A stretch of DNA of 64,000 nucleotides, from positions 62,001 through 126,000 of the forward strand of contig DASPUC010000024.1 in NCBI GenBank assembly GCA_035623075.1, in the 5' to 3' direction. Position 1 is the stretch's first letter, and each line of letters begins with the position of its first letter. Source of the stretch: Nitrospiraceae bacterium. Its GTDB lineage: Bacteria > Nitrospirota > Nitrospiria > Nitrospirales > Nitrospiraceae. Position numbers and translations under genes: made by a program. The notes beneath the pieces were generated by a model. That model searched no databases, was not told where the DNA came from, and worked only from the letters and a program-made list of their open reading frames with translations. Shown here piece by piece: positions 10,948 through 20,969 of this stretch.

Positions 10948-11539
10948 AACCAAAAGAAGGGCTTATAGTTCTCGATCGGCGATTCGGCCAATCCGTGGAC
11001 CAGCACCATGGCAAATCATCTCTTCGTCACAGCAACACACAGATCGATTAGGCCAGGCCATTGGCCAAAATCTTCAAGGGGGAGAAACCATCGCACTCTA
11101 CGGTCCCCTTGGGGCAGGAAAGACAGCGCTGGTGCGAGGCATCGTCCAAGGTTTGGGTGTAGAAACGACCGCCGTCAGCAGCCCGACGTTCGTCATGATC
11201 CATGAGTATCAAGGACGCCTCCCCCTTGCCCACGTCGATCTCTACCGGGTGCGTTCCCAGCGAGACCTGGACTCGACCGGACTGCTCGATTATCTTTCCG
11301 GGGCAACCGTGACCGCAGTTGAGTGGGCGGACAAAGGCGCCTCTGTCCTTCCTTCGGATCGTCTCGAGATCGACTTGAGTCACAGAGCCGCTCGAGTCCG
11401 AGCAATCCGACTTCGAGCGACGGGACCAATGTCTGCCAGGCTCTTAGCGCAGGCCAAGAGGTGCTTGGGGAATGGGCGTGCGAAGAAGGCATCAGCGCGG
11501 CAACCCGCTCCAGCGAGAAAGGGACCAGCTCGGTTATGA
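10919..11539 (+). CDS. tsaE: tRNA t6A37 biosynthesis ATPase TsaE
   Basis: ATPase subunit of the TsaBDE complex that makes t6A37 of ANN-decoding tRNAs. The Walker A GPLGAGKT, SSPTFVMIHEY and the HVDLYR motif are all present and in the usual order. The start is uncertain. The conserved domain begins near base 11020, and the only in-frame ATGs upstream are inside nnr (10919 or 10871); no ATG, GTG or TTG lies closer. That gives about 45 extra N-terminal residues. The C terminus carries an additional basic tail of some 40 residues. The stop overlaps the next gene as ATGA. Confidence 0.85.
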   Translation: MRSDSSRRHETKRRAYSSRSAIRPIRGPAPWQIISSSQQHTDRLGQAIGQNLQGGETIALYGPLGAGKTALVRGIVQGLGVETTAVSSPTFVMIHEYQGRLPLAHVDLYRVRSQRDLDSTGLLDYLSGATVTAVEWADKGASVLPSDRLEIDLSHRAARVRAIRLRATGPMSARLLAQAKRCLGNGRAKKASARQPAPARKGPARL

Positions 11540-11880
11540 TCAGGCTCATTCTGGTCGGCACGCTACTACTACTGTGCTTGGCTTTCTTTCTTCAGAACCA
11601 GGAACAGGAAGTCACGCTCCGCTATTTCTTCGGGTTGTTTGAAGCCACGACACCGATCTACAAACCGATTCTTGCAGGATTCGCCGTTGGACTGCTTGTC
11701 TCTGGCATCTTGCTCTTTCCACCATGGATCAGAGGACGAATTGAGCTGAGACGTAAGACCAAAGCTCTGCAAGAAGCAGATGTCGACTTGGAACGGCTTC
11801 GCCAGTCGCTCGAAAAGGTGACCGGCCGTTCCCCTGCATCCGTTCCGCGTGACCCACGCCAAGATTCTCACGATGAGTGA
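11536..11880 (+). CDS. LapA/DUF1049-type inner-membrane protein
   Basis: A 114-residue protein starting at ATG 11536, overlapping the tsaE stop. Two hydrophobic segments are seen (residues 3-20, and about 43-64), separated by a short loop with the motif QNQEQEVTLRYFFG, which is the hallmark of the LapA_dom/DUF1049 family. A C-terminal basic and coiled-coil-like stretch (about 70-100) should be cytoplasmic. In E. coli LapA works with LapB in LPS assembly control; no lapB is next to it here, so only the family is claimed. The end overlaps mutS. Confidence 0.72.
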   Translation: MIRLILVGTLLLLCLAFFLQNQEQEVTLRYFFGLFEATTPIYKPILAGFAVGLLVSGILLFPPWIRGRIELRRKTKALQEADVDLERLRQSLEKVTGRSPASVPRDPRQDSHDE

Positions 11881-14536
11881 CACCGATACCTCGCCGCTCA
11901 TGCGGCAATATCGCGAGATTAAGCGCGGCTATCCCGATGCCATTCTGTTTTTCCGCGTCGGCGACTTTTATGAAATGTTCTATGAGGATGCCCGGGAAGC
12001 GTCTGCGCTTCTTGCCATTGCTCTGACTTCTCGTGACAAATCGAGTACCGATCCCATACCGCTGTGTGGTGTGCCATATCACGCCGCGCAGGGGTATATT
12101 GCCAAGCTTCTCAAGTCCGGACGTACCGTGGCCCTGTGCGAGCAAATCGAAGACCCGAAGCTCGCGAAAGGGCTCGTCCGCCGCGAGGTGGTCCGTCTTT
12201 TCACGCCCGGTACGCTGGTTGACACGGAGCTTCTGTCACCTGGGGAATCGAACTTCCTTGCTGCGGTCTCAGTCGGCATAGTACCAAGCAGGCCAGGCCG
12301 ACCGACGATCGGCCTGGCCTGCCTGGATGTGTCAACGGGAGAATTTTGGGTGATAGAGTTCGACGGTGAGCAGGCTCCGGCTCAGTTGCAGGATGAGCTC
12401 GCCCGACTGGAGCCGCGTGAAATCCTCTACGAAGCCGGCTCGGAGACGAATGTGAAGGCCTGGCTCTCCCAGTTGAATGGACCTCGCCTATGCGAGCAAC
12501 CGTCTGTTTCTTTCGATCAGCGAGACGCGACCCTGACCCTGCAACAACATTTCGGCGTCCATTCCCTTGACGGCTACGGTTGTCGTGGTCTGACCAGCAG
12601 CATCGGAGCAGCCGGAGCGGTCCTGCAATATTTCCGCACAACGCAGCCGACTGCCTCACTCGCCCACATCCGCCGACTCCACACTCGTCGAGGCGGCGAT
12701 GCAATGCACCTCGACAGCGCTACCATCCGTAATCTCGAGCTCGTTCGACCACTGGCCGTCGGAGAAAACCGATCGCCACGGGACCCAGCGACCGTCTTCT
12801 CCGTCTTAGACCGGACAGTCACAGCGATGGGCAGTCGCCTCTTGCGCGAATGGCTCATCAGACCTCTGGTGAACCGATTGGCGATCGAAGGTCGCCTCGA
12901 GGCGGTTGGTGAACTAAAAGACCGCCTCCAGCAACGGGTCCCGCTCCGAGCCACACTCAGACATATCCAAGACATCGCTCGACTGAGCAGTCGCATCGCG
13001 CTCGGCGTGGCGACCCCGCGGGAGTTGGTGGCCCTGAAGCAGTCCTTGAGTGCCTTGCCTGAACTGGCGTCGCATCTCCAGCCATTCCACGCTTCCATGC
13101 TGACCGCTCTAAATGAATCATGGGACGACTGCCGTGATGTGCAGGATCTCATCGAGCAGGCCATCAATCACGATGCACCGATGTCCGCGCGAGATGGCGG
13201 GATCATTCGAACAGGCTACCATGCAGGCGTCGATGAACTGCGGAAAGCGAGCACGGAGGGCAAGGGCTGGATCGCCTCACTTGAGGCGAAGGAACGAGAA
13301 CGAACCGGGATCGAGTCACTGAAGGTTCGTTACAATCAAGTCTTCGGCTACTATATCGAGATCACCAAGGTCAATCTCTCGCGAGTCCCCGTCGACTATA
13401 TCCGCAAACAAACGCTAGTCAATGCCGAACGATTCATGACCTCGGAGCTGAAGGAATTGGAAGAGCGCGTAAGCGGCGCCGAAACCAAATTGCTCGCTCT
13501 CGAACAAGAACTCTTCGACCAGCTCCGTAGTCGGCTGGCCAAAGAAGTCCCTCGTCTTCAGGCTATCGCTCAGGCTATCGCTCTGTTGGACGTGTTAGCC
13601 GGTCTGGCTGAGACTGCCGCCTTATATCGATATGTCAAACCGGTACTCGACGACTCCGGCACCTTGATGATTCGGGAGGGCCGACATCCTGTCATCGAAC
13701 AGCTCAGCAGCGATCTGAGTTTCGTGCCCAACGATACGTTGCTGGACCGAGACCGAAATCGGCTCATAATTTTGACTGGACCCAACATGGCCGGGAAGAG
13801 CACCTACCTCCGCCAAGTCGGCCTCATCACGCTCCTTGCACAGATCGGCAGTTTCGTTCCAGCCACGGAGGCACGGATCGGTTTGGTCGATCGGATTTTC
13901 ACCCGCGTCGGAGCCTCCGACAACCTCGCAGCCGGACAGAGTACCTTCATGGTCGAGATGGTTGAAGCTGCCCAGATTCTGAATGGCGCGACCGCTCGGA
14001 GCCTGATCCTGCTTGATGAGATCGGGCGGGGGACCAGCACCTACGATGGACTCAGTATTGCGTGGGCGATCGCTGAATACATTCAAGACCCCAACCATCT
14101 TGGCGCACGGACGCTCTTCGCGACCCATTATCACGAAATGACGCAATTGGAGGGGTTGCGAGAGGGAATCAGAAACTATCGTGTGGCGGTCCAGGAACGG
14201 GATGGCGACGTGGTCTTCTTGAGGAAAATCGTGCCGGGAGGGGCGGATCGGAGTTATGGCATCCATGTCGCCAAGCTGGCTGGACTGCCGGCTTCGGTGA
14301 TCGATCGGGCCCAAGACGTCCTTGCTCGGCTGGAACAACCAGAATCGTCAACTCTTGATCTCGTTTCTCGTTCATCGGCGGAAGAAACCATTAGAACGTC
14401 TCTCCCTCATCCACATCCGATCATCGAAGAGGTCAAGCAAATCGATCTCTTCTCGATGACTCCCCTAGATGCTCTCAACCGTCTGGCCGAGCTGCAGCGT
14501 CGCGCTGCTGATGAGACCCAGAATCCCCGGCAATAA
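11873..14536 (+). CDS. mutS: DNA mismatch repair protein MutS
   Basis: Recognises mismatches and starts repair with MutL. About 887 residues from ATG 11873 (overlapping the stop of the LapA-like gene); an in-frame ATG at 11849 is the alternative. The N-terminal mismatch-binding domain carries the Phe-x-Glu wedge in VGDFYEMFYEDA (near residue 30). Connector, core and clamp domains follow. The ATPase domain has Walker A GPNMAGKST near residue 638, then LLDEIGRGTSTYDG and an ATHYHE motif. The C-terminal part fits the tetramerisation/beta-clamp region. A terminator follows directly. Confidence 0.96.
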   Translation: MSDTDTSPLMRQYREIKRGYPDAILFFRVGDFYEMFYEDAREASALLAIALTSRDKSSTDPIPLCGVPYHAAQGYIAKLLKSGRTVALCEQIEDPKLAKGLVRREVVRLFTPGTLVDTELLSPGESNFLAAVSVGIVPSRPGRPTIGLACLDVSTGEFWVIEFDGEQAPAQLQDELARLEPREILYEAGSETNVKAWLSQLNGPRLCEQPSVSFDQRDATLTLQQHFGVHSLDGYGCRGLTSSIGAAGAVLQYFRTTQPTASLAHIRRLHTRRGGDAMHLDSATIRNLELVRPLAVGENRSPRDPATVFSVLDRTVTAMGSRLLREWLIRPLVNRLAIEGRLEAVGELKDRLQQRVPLRATLRHIQDIARLSSRIALGVATPRELVALKQSLSALPELASHLQPFHASMLTALNESWDDCRDVQDLIEQAINHDAPMSARDGGIIRTGYHAGVDELRKASTEGKGWIASLEAKERERTGIESLKVRYNQVFGYYIEITKVNLSRVPVDYIRKQTLVNAERFMTSELKELEERVSGAETKLLALEQELFDQLRSRLAKEVPRLQAIAQAIALLDVLAGLAETAALYRYVKPVLDDSGTLMIREGRHPVIEQLSSDLSFVPNDTLLDRDRNRLIILTGPNMAGKSTYLRQVGLITLLAQIGSFVPATEARIGLVDRIFTRVGASDNLAAGQSTFMVEMVEAAQILNGATARSLILLDEIGRGTSTYDGLSIAWAIAEYIQDPNHLGARTLFATHYHEMTQLEGLREGIRNYRVAVQERDGDVVFLRKIVPGGADRSYGIHVAKLAGLPASVIDRAQDVLARLEQPESSTLDLVSRSSAEETIRTSLPHPHPIIEEVKQIDLFSMTPLDALNRLAELQRRAADETQNPRQ

Positions 14537-14540
14537 AAAA

Positions 14541-14568
14541 GGCGGTAGCCTTTTTCGGGGCTACCGCC
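14541..14568 (+). terminator. Intrinsic terminator after mutS
   Basis: A perfect 10-bp stem (14541-14550 with 14559-14568) around an 8-nt loop sits 4 nt after the mutS stop. Runs of A before it and T in the loop are present, but there is only a weak T tract after it on the plus strand. On the minus strand the stem is followed by TTTTTT, so it would also end the leftward transcript of the secreted protein at 14596. Confidence 0.75.
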
Positions 14569-14595
14569 TCTTACAAAAACCCGACAGGACTAAAA

Positions 14596-15264
14596 TTACC
14601 TACCGCCGTTGTACTTCGCAGTCCAGGGAATCAAACCGCCGACAGGTTGGCCACCTGGCAGCAATACATCGTACTGCATCGGCAATTGGGCTCCGTCCGG
14701 CGTCTTTGGTGATGTATTAAGCTTTTGGATTCCTGCATAGCAGTCAGCATCCGTCACCTGATTCTTCCCCTGACATTCCTTTAATCGGAGAGCAGAGATA
14801 CTGACGGTCTTGCTTGGAGTGCCGGCAGTTTCCGCAAGCTTCTTGACGGCGGTGATGACGCGATGGTTCTGCTCTGTCTCAACCACCGTAAATTCCACCA
14901 AATCCGTCGTGCTGCCGGGTGGCACTTCCTTGGCAGCAGCTGGTCCAGCATGGGGGCGGCCCATCTTCTTCAGCTCTTCCCACGGACCCTTGTCTGCATA
15001 GAACTTCACCGTCTTACCTGGATGAATCCTCTGCCAGAAGAGCCCGCTTTCGGCATTGCCGCCGAACACAGCAATATTGATCCAGACTGCCTCATCGTAG
15101 GGATCCAGAACGATCACCCGACCCTGTAACGTCGTCGGCTTGCTCATGTCTCCCCATTCAAACCGCTCCTGGAACGCCTCAATAGCCAGTGCGGTGGAGG
15201 CCACACAGACCACCAGCGCAACAGCGGCCATCACAGCCCAGCCTTGCTTATGAAACTTCATCAT
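14596..15264 (-). CDS. Exported protein of unknown function, first of a pair
   Basis: A 222-residue protein with a clear signal peptide (hydrophobic residues 10-28, probable cleavage after ALA). A consensus Shine-Dalgarno (GGAGGGACC) precedes ATG 15264. The mature part has a segment with TLQGRV near residue 45, then a strand-rich stretch. It includes a charged centre (PWEELKKMGRP) and later a segment LVEFTVVETEQNHRVITAVKKL. The order TL-x-GRV to a C-terminal R-x-ITxxKxL resembles the gene upstream at 15315, so the two may be diverged paralogues. I do not recognise the family. Likely periplasmic; probably co-transcribed with 15315-15824 (gap 50 bp). Confidence 0.78.
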   Translation of the reverse strand: MMKFHKQGWAVMAAVALVVCVASTALAIEAFQERFEWGDMSKPTTLQGRVIVLDPYDEAVWINIAVFGGNAESGLFWQRIHPGKTVKFYADKGPWEELKKMGRPHAGPAAAKEVPPGSTTDLVEFTVVETEQNHRVITAVKKLAETAGTPSKTVSISALRLKECQGKNQVTDADCYAGIQKLNTSPKTPDGAQLPMQYDVLLPGGQPVGGLIPWTAKYNGGR

Positions 15265-15314
15265 GAGGTCCCTCCTTCACACGTAAAGAAAGAATGATCG
15301 CTCAACAACGTCGA

Positions 15315-15824
15315 TTACTTGAGCACCTTGAAGCCGGTGATGGTCCGACCATCCAGACTGACTTCCATGGCGACGAGTTCTTGTGACGCCTTGATGATCT
15401 GGTCCATGAGAGCCTTGTCCTTCACAGCCAGCCGCACGGTCGTCGCAGCATGGTACCACCCAGCATAGGGATTATTCTTCTCAGTTCCCCCGGTAAAGCC
15501 CCAGGCGCAGCATACGAACAAAGGATCTGGCGGCTTTACATCGAGATCAGAAGAGGAACGACCGGTCGGAGTCCCCGACGCTGGATCACCGGTATTCCAA
15601 TATTGAATCCCGAACAGCAATTCACCATCTGGATTGTCTGCCCATTGGGACCAGACCCGACCCTTCAAGGTCTTGGTCACTTCAGCCTTCATAGGCCCGC
15701 CACCGACAATCTTTGAACCAGGACCAGTTGGACCAGCATCGTCGGCTGCAACAGCGAATTCGGCCGTCAGCAAGCCGAGCACAGAAAACACGGCAACGGC
15801 AGCTAGTATTACGACCCTTTTCAT
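15315..15824 (-). CDS. Exported protein of unknown function, second of a pair
   Basis: A 169-residue protein starting at ATG 15824 behind an AAGGAGGG ribosome site; the frame extends upstream without support. It has a signal peptide (residues 4-25, ending AVAADD). Features of the mature part are TLKGRVWSQW near residue 50, FVCCAWGFTGG with two adjacent cysteines near residue 98, and the C-terminal RTITGFKVLK. Function unknown. It is the first gene of a two-gene minus-strand unit with 14596, with a promoter about 190 bp upstream. Confidence 0.75.
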   Translation of the reverse strand: MKRVVILAAVAVFSVLGLLTAEFAVAADDAGPTGPGSKIVGGGPMKAEVTKTLKGRVWSQWADNPDGELLFGIQYWNTGDPASGTPTGRSSSDLDVKPPDPLFVCCAWGFTGGTEKNNPYAGWYHAATTVRLAVKDKALMDQIIKASQELVAMEVSLDGRTITGFKVLK

Positions 15825-16011
15825 ACCAAATCCCTCCTTCATGAAAGTAGCAACCACAAGATCTCTTATGAACACCTGTTTAAGTACGATGAAAAATCGA
15901 AACCAACTTCCCGGATCACGCAACCACGAGCGAAGGATTCCAGCCACCTCCTTTTGCTCTTCTTCGCAGCGCGTTCCTTTGGATGAGATTCGTTATCAAA
16001 AAAGCGAGCCA

Positions 16012-16040
16012 ATCGTACTGAAATCACTAATACGTGTCAA
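16012..16040 (-). promoter_or_regulatory. Sigma70-like promoter for the secreted pair
   Basis: Reading the minus strand, TTGACA (16040-16035) is followed by exactly 17 bp and TACGAT (16017-16012). The predicted start near 16005 leaves a leader of about 180 nt before ATG 15824. The rest of 15825-16172 (348 bp without a gene) is AT-richer than its surroundings, especially 16040-16130, and shows no open frame worth calling. Confidence 0.55.
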
Positions 16041-16172
16041 GGAAATGTTTTCCCTGTGGATAGTTTGAAGTAAAAGCAATATCTATGTTTTAATTCAACT
16101 ACTTATGAAGATATTGCGATTCTGCGTCTGGACGGGGTTTCAGTGGCAAATGAATCTTCTATTAGAGAATTC

Positions 16173-17435
16173 TCATCTATGCTCTTTGAGACTATGAGCA
16201 GGAAGTGGTCCGAGTCCTGTGATCGCTAAGCAATCCAATTTGAAGAGTTGACGCCCGACATTGAACATTTGCTCCTCATTCACACGATCGATGTGGGTCA
16301 ACATTTCTTCCAGTGATGTCCGCTTGCCATGTGTGAGTTCATCCTTTGCGAGCTTGCTCATCCGACTATGGGAACTCTCCAAACTGAGCATCAAGCTCCC
16401 TTTCATTTGATTCTTCGCTCGCTCAAGTTCTTTCCTTTCGATGCCGTTGGCTCGCATTCGTCTGATCTCGCGGCAGATCAAATCGACGACCCGATCCACT
16501 TCCTTCTGTCTTGTGGCCGCATACACGGTGATCGTTCCACTGTCCGAGTAACCAGAGAGAAAGGAATAGATGGAGTACGCCAGGCCTCGTTTTTCTCGTA
16601 CTTCCTGGAACAGTCGAGAACTCACGCTCCCGCCCAGGACACTGTTGAGCGCATAGGCTGCGTATCGGTCCTTATGGCCCGCCGGAATGCCCTTCAACCC
16701 AAGGCAAAGATGAACCTGTTCCAATGGTTTTTTCTTCAGAAGCACACCACCGTGCAGCTCCGGAGGACGTCGGCCATTTACGTAACTTCTTTTGGCTCTC
16801 CGGCTGTTACCGAAAAAGTGCACCACCATCGAATGGAGTTTGGCCTGTTCGAAGTTCCCTGCGACCGCAATGACGATCTGCGCCGGATCATAGTGCACGT
16901 CGACGTACGCCATCAAATCCTGTCGGCGCAGGCTTCGAATCGTCTCTTCCCGACCTAGGATCGATCGGCCCAGCGGGTGACGTCCCAGTACCTGACCCGT
17001 GTGGAGCTCCTGTACGAGATCTTCTGGATCGTCCTGGACCATCCGAATTTCCTCCAGCACAACTTGCTTTTCTTTCTCGACTTCTTTCGCGTCAAAGCGT
17101 GAGCGATAGAACAGATCGGAGAGCAATTCCAAGGCCCGATGGAGGTCCTGATCCAGAACCTTCACGTAAAAGGTGGTCGTCTCCCTGGTGGTAAAGGCGT
17201 TCATCTCGCCGCCGAGTGCGTCAATTTCCCGCGAAATCTCAGTAGCGGAACGAGACTCCGTACCTTTAAAAAACATATGTTCGATGAAATGAGAGAACCC
17301 TGATTGGGAAGGCTGCTCGTCCCGGGATCCGGTATTCACCCAAATCCCGACGGTCACCGATTTGAGTGTTGGTATCCTCTCGGTGACAACCCGAATGCCA
17401 TTCTCAAGGACGAACTTGTGGTACAAGGCGCTCAC
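16173..17435 (-). CDS. M16-family zinc peptidase (processing-peptidase type)
   Basis: A 420-residue single-unit M16B peptidase. The inverted zinc motif HFIEHMFFKGT (HxxEH) lies near residue 48, with the distal acidic ligand in the following helix region (EKQVVLEEIRM, near residue 120). The second half has the usual LxRxxxREKRGLAYSIYSF motif near residue 280. It starts at GTG 17435, overlapping the pnp stop (GTGA). Genes of this family are very often found right after rpsO-pnp in bacteria (YmxG/PepR type). No signal peptide, so probably cytoplasmic. Confidence 0.9.
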   Translation of the reverse strand: MSALYHKFVLENGIRVVTERIPTLKSVTVGIWVNTGSRDEQPSQSGFSHFIEHMFFKGTESRSATEISREIDALGGEMNAFTTRETTTFYVKVLDQDLHRALELLSDLFYRSRFDAKEVEKEKQVVLEEIRMVQDDPEDLVQELHTGQVLGRHPLGRSILGREETIRSLRRQDLMAYVDVHYDPAQIVIAVAGNFEQAKLHSMVVHFFGNSRRAKRSYVNGRRPPELHGGVLLKKKPLEQVHLCLGLKGIPAGHKDRYAAYALNSVLGGSVSSRLFQEVREKRGLAYSIYSFLSGYSDSGTITVYAATRQKEVDRVVDLICREIRRMRANGIERKELERAKNQMKGSLMLSLESSHSRMSKLAKDELTHGKRTSLEEMLTHIDRVNEEQMFNVGRQLFKLDCLAITGLGPLPAHSLKEHR

Positions 17436-19552
17436 CCGGCGGATGAGTCCTTGGCTCCGGCTCCGGTGGGGGCCGGCATGGTTTCCTTGCGACTCAGCCG
17501 GATCTTTCCCTGCCTGTCTACTTCCAGCACTTTGACAAGGATTTGATCGCCCTCCGCGACTTCATCGGAGACAGATTTCACCCGATGATGGGCGAGCTGT
17601 GAGATATGCACGAGTCCGTCGGTTCCTGGAAGCACCTCAACGAAGGCGCCGAAGTCCATGATCTTGCGAACCGTGCCCAGGTAGGTTTTTCCGACTTCGA
17701 CCTCTTCCACGATCCGGTTGACCATTTCCTTGGCCTTCATGGCTGAGGCTTCGTCGATCGACGCAATTGTTACGACGCCGCTGTCCTCGACATTCATCTT
17801 CACGCCGCACTCCGCGATGATTCCGCGAATCGTCTTTCCGCCCGGACCGATGATTTCGCGGATTTTGTCCTGTTTCACCTTCATCGTGAAGATGCGCGGA
17901 GCAAAAGCCGACAGGTTCGGTCTTGGTGCATCGAGGGCCTTCTGCATGCAGCTCAGGATATGCAATCTACCTGCCTTGGCCTGTTCCAAGGCCTGATGCA
18001 TGAGAGCCGGTGTAATTCCTCCGATCTTGATGTCCATTTGCAGCGCGGTCACTCCGTCCTTTGTTCCACAGACCTTGAAATCCATGTCGCCCAAATGGTC
18101 TTCCAGCCCAAGGATATCGGACAGAATCATTACCCGTTCCCCCTCCTTGATCAATCCCATCGCAATCCCTGCGACCGGTTCTTTGATCGGGACACCCGCA
18201 TCCATCATCCCCAACGTCCCACCGCAGACCGTTGCCATCGAGGACGATCCGTTCGATTCGAGAATGTCGGACACGATCCGCAGGGTGTAGGGGAACTCCT
18301 CTTTGCTCGGAATCACCGGCTTCAGCGCTCGCTCGGCCAAGGCGCCGTGGCCGACCTCTCGACGTCCTGGCGATCTAAGCGGCCTCGCCTCCCCGACGCT
18401 GAAAGGAGGAAAGTTGTAATGGAGCATGAAGGTCCTGGTGTATTCCCCTTCGAGTGCGTCGATCCGCTGCTCGTCTTCGGTCGTTCCCAGAGTAATGACG
18501 GCTAGGCTCTGAGTTTCGCCACGGGTAAAGAGGGCAGATCCGTGTGCTCGAGGCAGTATGCCGACCTCACAGGTGATCGGACGAATGTCCGCGGGCCCAC
18601 GCCCGTCCGCACGTGATCGTTTTTCAAGAATCATATTTCGGACTTCTGTATATTCCAGTCCGTGGAAAACCAGCTTCACATGTCGCTCGCGGTTGGGATC
18701 GTCGGGGTGCTTCAGTTTCTCGACCGCGTCGCTCATTAACTGATCCAACCGTTCCTGCCGCGCGGTCTTATTCGGAATCATGATGGCATCTCTGATCCCC
18801 TGGGCAACGAGTGTCTTGACCTGGCTCGCAAGCGCCGGATCAATCTGCTCCGTCATGACAATCCGCTTGGGCTTGTTGCCAGCCAAGACACGCAATTCAT
18901 TGATCTTGGCGACGATCTTCTTGATTTCGGCATGAGCCAACTCGATGGCTTGCAGCATCGTGGCTTCCGGCAATCCGTTGGCGCCGGCTTCCACCATCAT
19001 CACCGCATCGGCGGTCCCTGCCACCACGAGGTGGAGGTCGCTCTTCTCCAATGTCTCAAGATCAGGGTTGACGATGAACTGGCCGGCAACGCGACCGATC
19101 TTGACACCTGCAACAGGGCCATTGAATGGAATGTCTGAGACCGCCAGGGCGGCCGACGCCGCCGTAATCCCGATGACATCGGAAGATCCGGTCTTGTCGG
19201 CCGAGAGCACGGAGGCGATGACCTGAGTTTCGAAGTAGTACCCGTCGGGAAACAGTGGACGGATGGGACGATCGATCAACCGGCTGGTGAGGACCTCCTT
19301 TTCTGACGGACGGCCCTCACGTTTAAAATATCCGCCCGGAATCTTCCCGGCGGCATAGGCTTTTTCCTGGTAGTCAACAGTAAGGGGGAGAAAGTCAACG
19401 CCCGGCTTGGCTGTCTGGGATGCCACTGCCGTCGCGAGGACAATCGTGTCTCCGTACGTGGCCCAGATCGAGCCATCCGCTTGCTTGGCGACTCGGCCGG
19501 TTTCAAGTCGCAGGGTTCGTCCGGCGACATCGAGTTCAACTGTGTGTGCCAT
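17432..19552 (-). CDS. pnp: Polyribonucleotide nucleotidyltransferase (PNPase)
   Basis: 3'-5' phosphorolytic exoribonuclease and degradosome core. The protein has 706 residues in the usual order: first RNase PH domain, all-helical linker, second RNase PH domain with [17 protein letters not shown] near residue 390, then KH ([15 protein letters not shown], near 565) and S1 ([21 protein letters not shown], near 625). It starts at ATG 19552 with GGAGG upstream. It follows rpsO as in most bacteria, with a hairpin between the two that could be a processing site. Confidence 0.97.
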   Translation of the reverse strand: MAHTVELDVAGRTLRLETGRVAKQADGSIWATYGDTIVLATAVASQTAKPGVDFLPLTVDYQEKAYAAGKIPGGYFKREGRPSEKEVLTSRLIDRPIRPLFPDGYYFETQVIASVLSADKTGSSDVIGITAASAALAVSDIPFNGPVAGVKIGRVAGQFIVNPDLETLEKSDLHLVVAGTADAVMMVEAGANGLPEATMLQAIELAHAEIKKIVAKINELRVLAGNKPKRIVMTEQIDPALASQVKTLVAQGIRDAIMIPNKTARQERLDQLMSDAVEKLKHPDDPNRERHVKLVFHGLEYTEVRNMILEKRSRADGRGPADIRPITCEVGILPRAHGSALFTRGETQSLAVITLGTTEDEQRIDALEGEYTRTFMLHYNFPPFSVGEARPLRSPGRREVGHGALAERALKPVIPSKEEFPYTLRIVSDILESNGSSSMATVCGGTLGMMDAGVPIKEPVAGIAMGLIKEGERVMILSDILGLEDHLGDMDFKVCGTKDGVTALQMDIKIGGITPALMHQALEQAKAGRLHILSCMQKALDAPRPNLSAFAPRIFTMKVKQDKIREIIGPGGKTIRGIIAECGVKMNVEDSGVVTIASIDEASAMKAKEMVNRIVEEVEVGKTYLGTVRKIMDFGAFVEVLPGTDGLVHISQLAHHRVKSVSDEVAEGDQILVKVLEVDRQGKIRLSRKETMPAPTGAGAKDSSAG

Positions 19553-19653
19553 CGAGGGCCTCCTCTAGTTATGCCCCACAGATGCCCACGGAGAGAAACT
19601 TGAACGATAGAAGATTCCAGTTTCTGTCAGTGTTCACCTGTGCGACTGGTTCC

Positions 19654-19685
19654 TCTCGCCGTCGCGTATCAACGCGACAGCGAGA
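19654..19685 (-). promoter_or_regulatory. Hairpin in the rpsO-pnp intergenic region
   Basis: Two arms of 13 nt (19654-19666 and 19673-19685) pair with a single internal mismatch around a 6-nt loop. The hairpin begins 7 nt past the rpsO stop and has no T tract, so it is not a classical terminator. In E. coli the same interval holds an attenuator and RNase III/RNase E processing sites that control pnp; a similar role here is inference by position. Confidence 0.5.
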
Positions 19686-19692
19686 CGCGCTT

Positions 19693-19962
19693 CTACTTCC
19701 TGATGCCCAAACGATCGATCACGGCGCGATAGCGGGCATCGTCGACATCGCGGAGATAGTCCAGCAGCCGACGACGGCGCCCCACAAGCGTCAGTAGCCC
19801 ACGTCGCGAGTGATGATCCTTCTTATGCAGCTTGAAATGTTCCGTCAAGTATGTGATCCGGTTGGTTAAGACCGCGATCTGGACCTCGGGAGAGCCAGAG
19901 TCCGTACCATGTTGCCGATACTGTTTAATCACATCGGACTTTCCTTCTTTCAGCAATGCCAT
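19693..19962 (-). CDS. rpsO: 30S ribosomal protein S15
   Basis: Binds 16S rRNA helices 20-22 early in 30S assembly. The 89 residues are full family length, with the signature [34 protein letters not shown] region around residues 24-55. ATG 19962 is preceded by GGAGGAGG. It lies between truB (32 bp upstream) and pnp. Confidence 0.97.
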   Translation of the reverse strand: MALLKEGKSDVIKQYRQHGTDSGSPEVQIAVLTNRITYLTEHFKLHKKDHHSRRGLLTLVGRRRRLLDYLRDVDDARYRAVIDRLGIRK

Positions 19963-19994
19963 AACCTGCCTCCTCCTTGTCAGTAAACTTCGTG

Positions 19995-20969
19995 TTACGA
20001 CTTCTGACTCATCAACACTTTTTCGATGCGTATCGGTTGAGACCGGCTTTCTCCAGACCGTCCAATCGCCACTAGCTGCCCTTGGCTATCATGGATACGG
20101 ATCGGCATTCCTGGTTTCGCCTGGGCAACAGCTTCATGTCGGGCTACAATGTTCTCCGGAGACACCGGTATCCCATGCTTCACGCGGGCAACCGCCTGAT
20201 CGTCCACCTCCACAGAAGGCAGCCGGTCCAGAACCTGATCCAGCGAGTGAAGATGCTGCTTGAGATGCCCTAGCGCGTGATGGGTCGCAACATCGTCAAC
20301 TGTCAAGGTCTGATCAAGGCTAAATGGACCAACACGCGTCCGGACGAGCGATTGCAGATGTCCACCGACTCCCAAGACTTCGCCGATGTCCGCACAGAGA
20401 GTGCGCACATAGGTTCCCTTTGAACAGACAACCCGAATGGTGACGTCACGTTCGTGAATCGCCACCACCTCAAGAAGGTGGAGCATGACGGTTCGCGGTT
20501 CGCGCGCAATCGTTTTCCCAGCGCGCGCCGCCCTATACAGGGGAACGCCGCCGACTTTAACGGCGGAATACATCGGGGGGACCTGTTCGAGTGGTCCGCG
20601 AAATTGCGCTACAGCTGCGTATATCGCCGCCCGTGTTAGGGCCTCGATCGTCCGGCGTTCCAACACAGCTCCGGTCGCGTCCTGCGTATCGGTTGTCTCA
20701 CCGAGTCGAAGCACGGCCTCATATTCTTTGTCCCATTCGACGAGATATTCAGAGAGACGCGTGGCTCGGCCGACAAGAACAGGCAACACGCCTGTTGCCA
20801 TCGGATCGAGTGTGCCGGCATGTCCTACCTTCACCCCTCCCAGAAGATGACGCACCTTGGCGACGACATCGTGAGAGGTCCATCCTCCCTCTTTGTTGAT
20901 ATTCAGCACCCCGTCGAGGACCGCACAGTGTGGTTCTACATGTATCATCGATAGACTTAATGCGGGCAC
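19995..20969 (-). CDS. truB: tRNA pseudouridine-55 synthase
   Basis: Makes Psi55 in the T-loop of tRNA. The catalytic Asp is in [19 protein letters not shown] (near residue 57), and the N-terminal [17 protein letters not shown] motif and a C-terminal PUA-like region are present. GTG 20969 overlaps the last base of the rbfA stop; an internal ATG at 20948 is an equally plausible start, and neither has a good ribosome site. 324 or 317 residues. Part of the nusA-infB-rbfA-truB-rpsO order. Confidence 0.95.
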   Translation of the reverse strand: MPALSLSMIHVEPHCAVLDGVLNINKEGGWTSHDVVAKVRHLLGGVKVGHAGTLDPMATGVLPVLVGRATRLSEYLVEWDKEYEAVLRLGETTDTQDATGAVLERRTIEALTRAAIYAAVAQFRGPLEQVPPMYSAVKVGGVPLYRAARAGKTIAREPRTVMLHLLEVVAIHERDVTIRVVCSKGTYVRTLCADIGEVLGVGGHLQSLVRTRVGPFSLDQTLTVDDVATHHALGHLKQHLHSLDQVLDRLPSVEVDDQAVARVKHGIPVSPENIVARHEAVAQAKPGMPIRIHDSQGQLVAIGRSGESRSQPIRIEKVLMSQKS

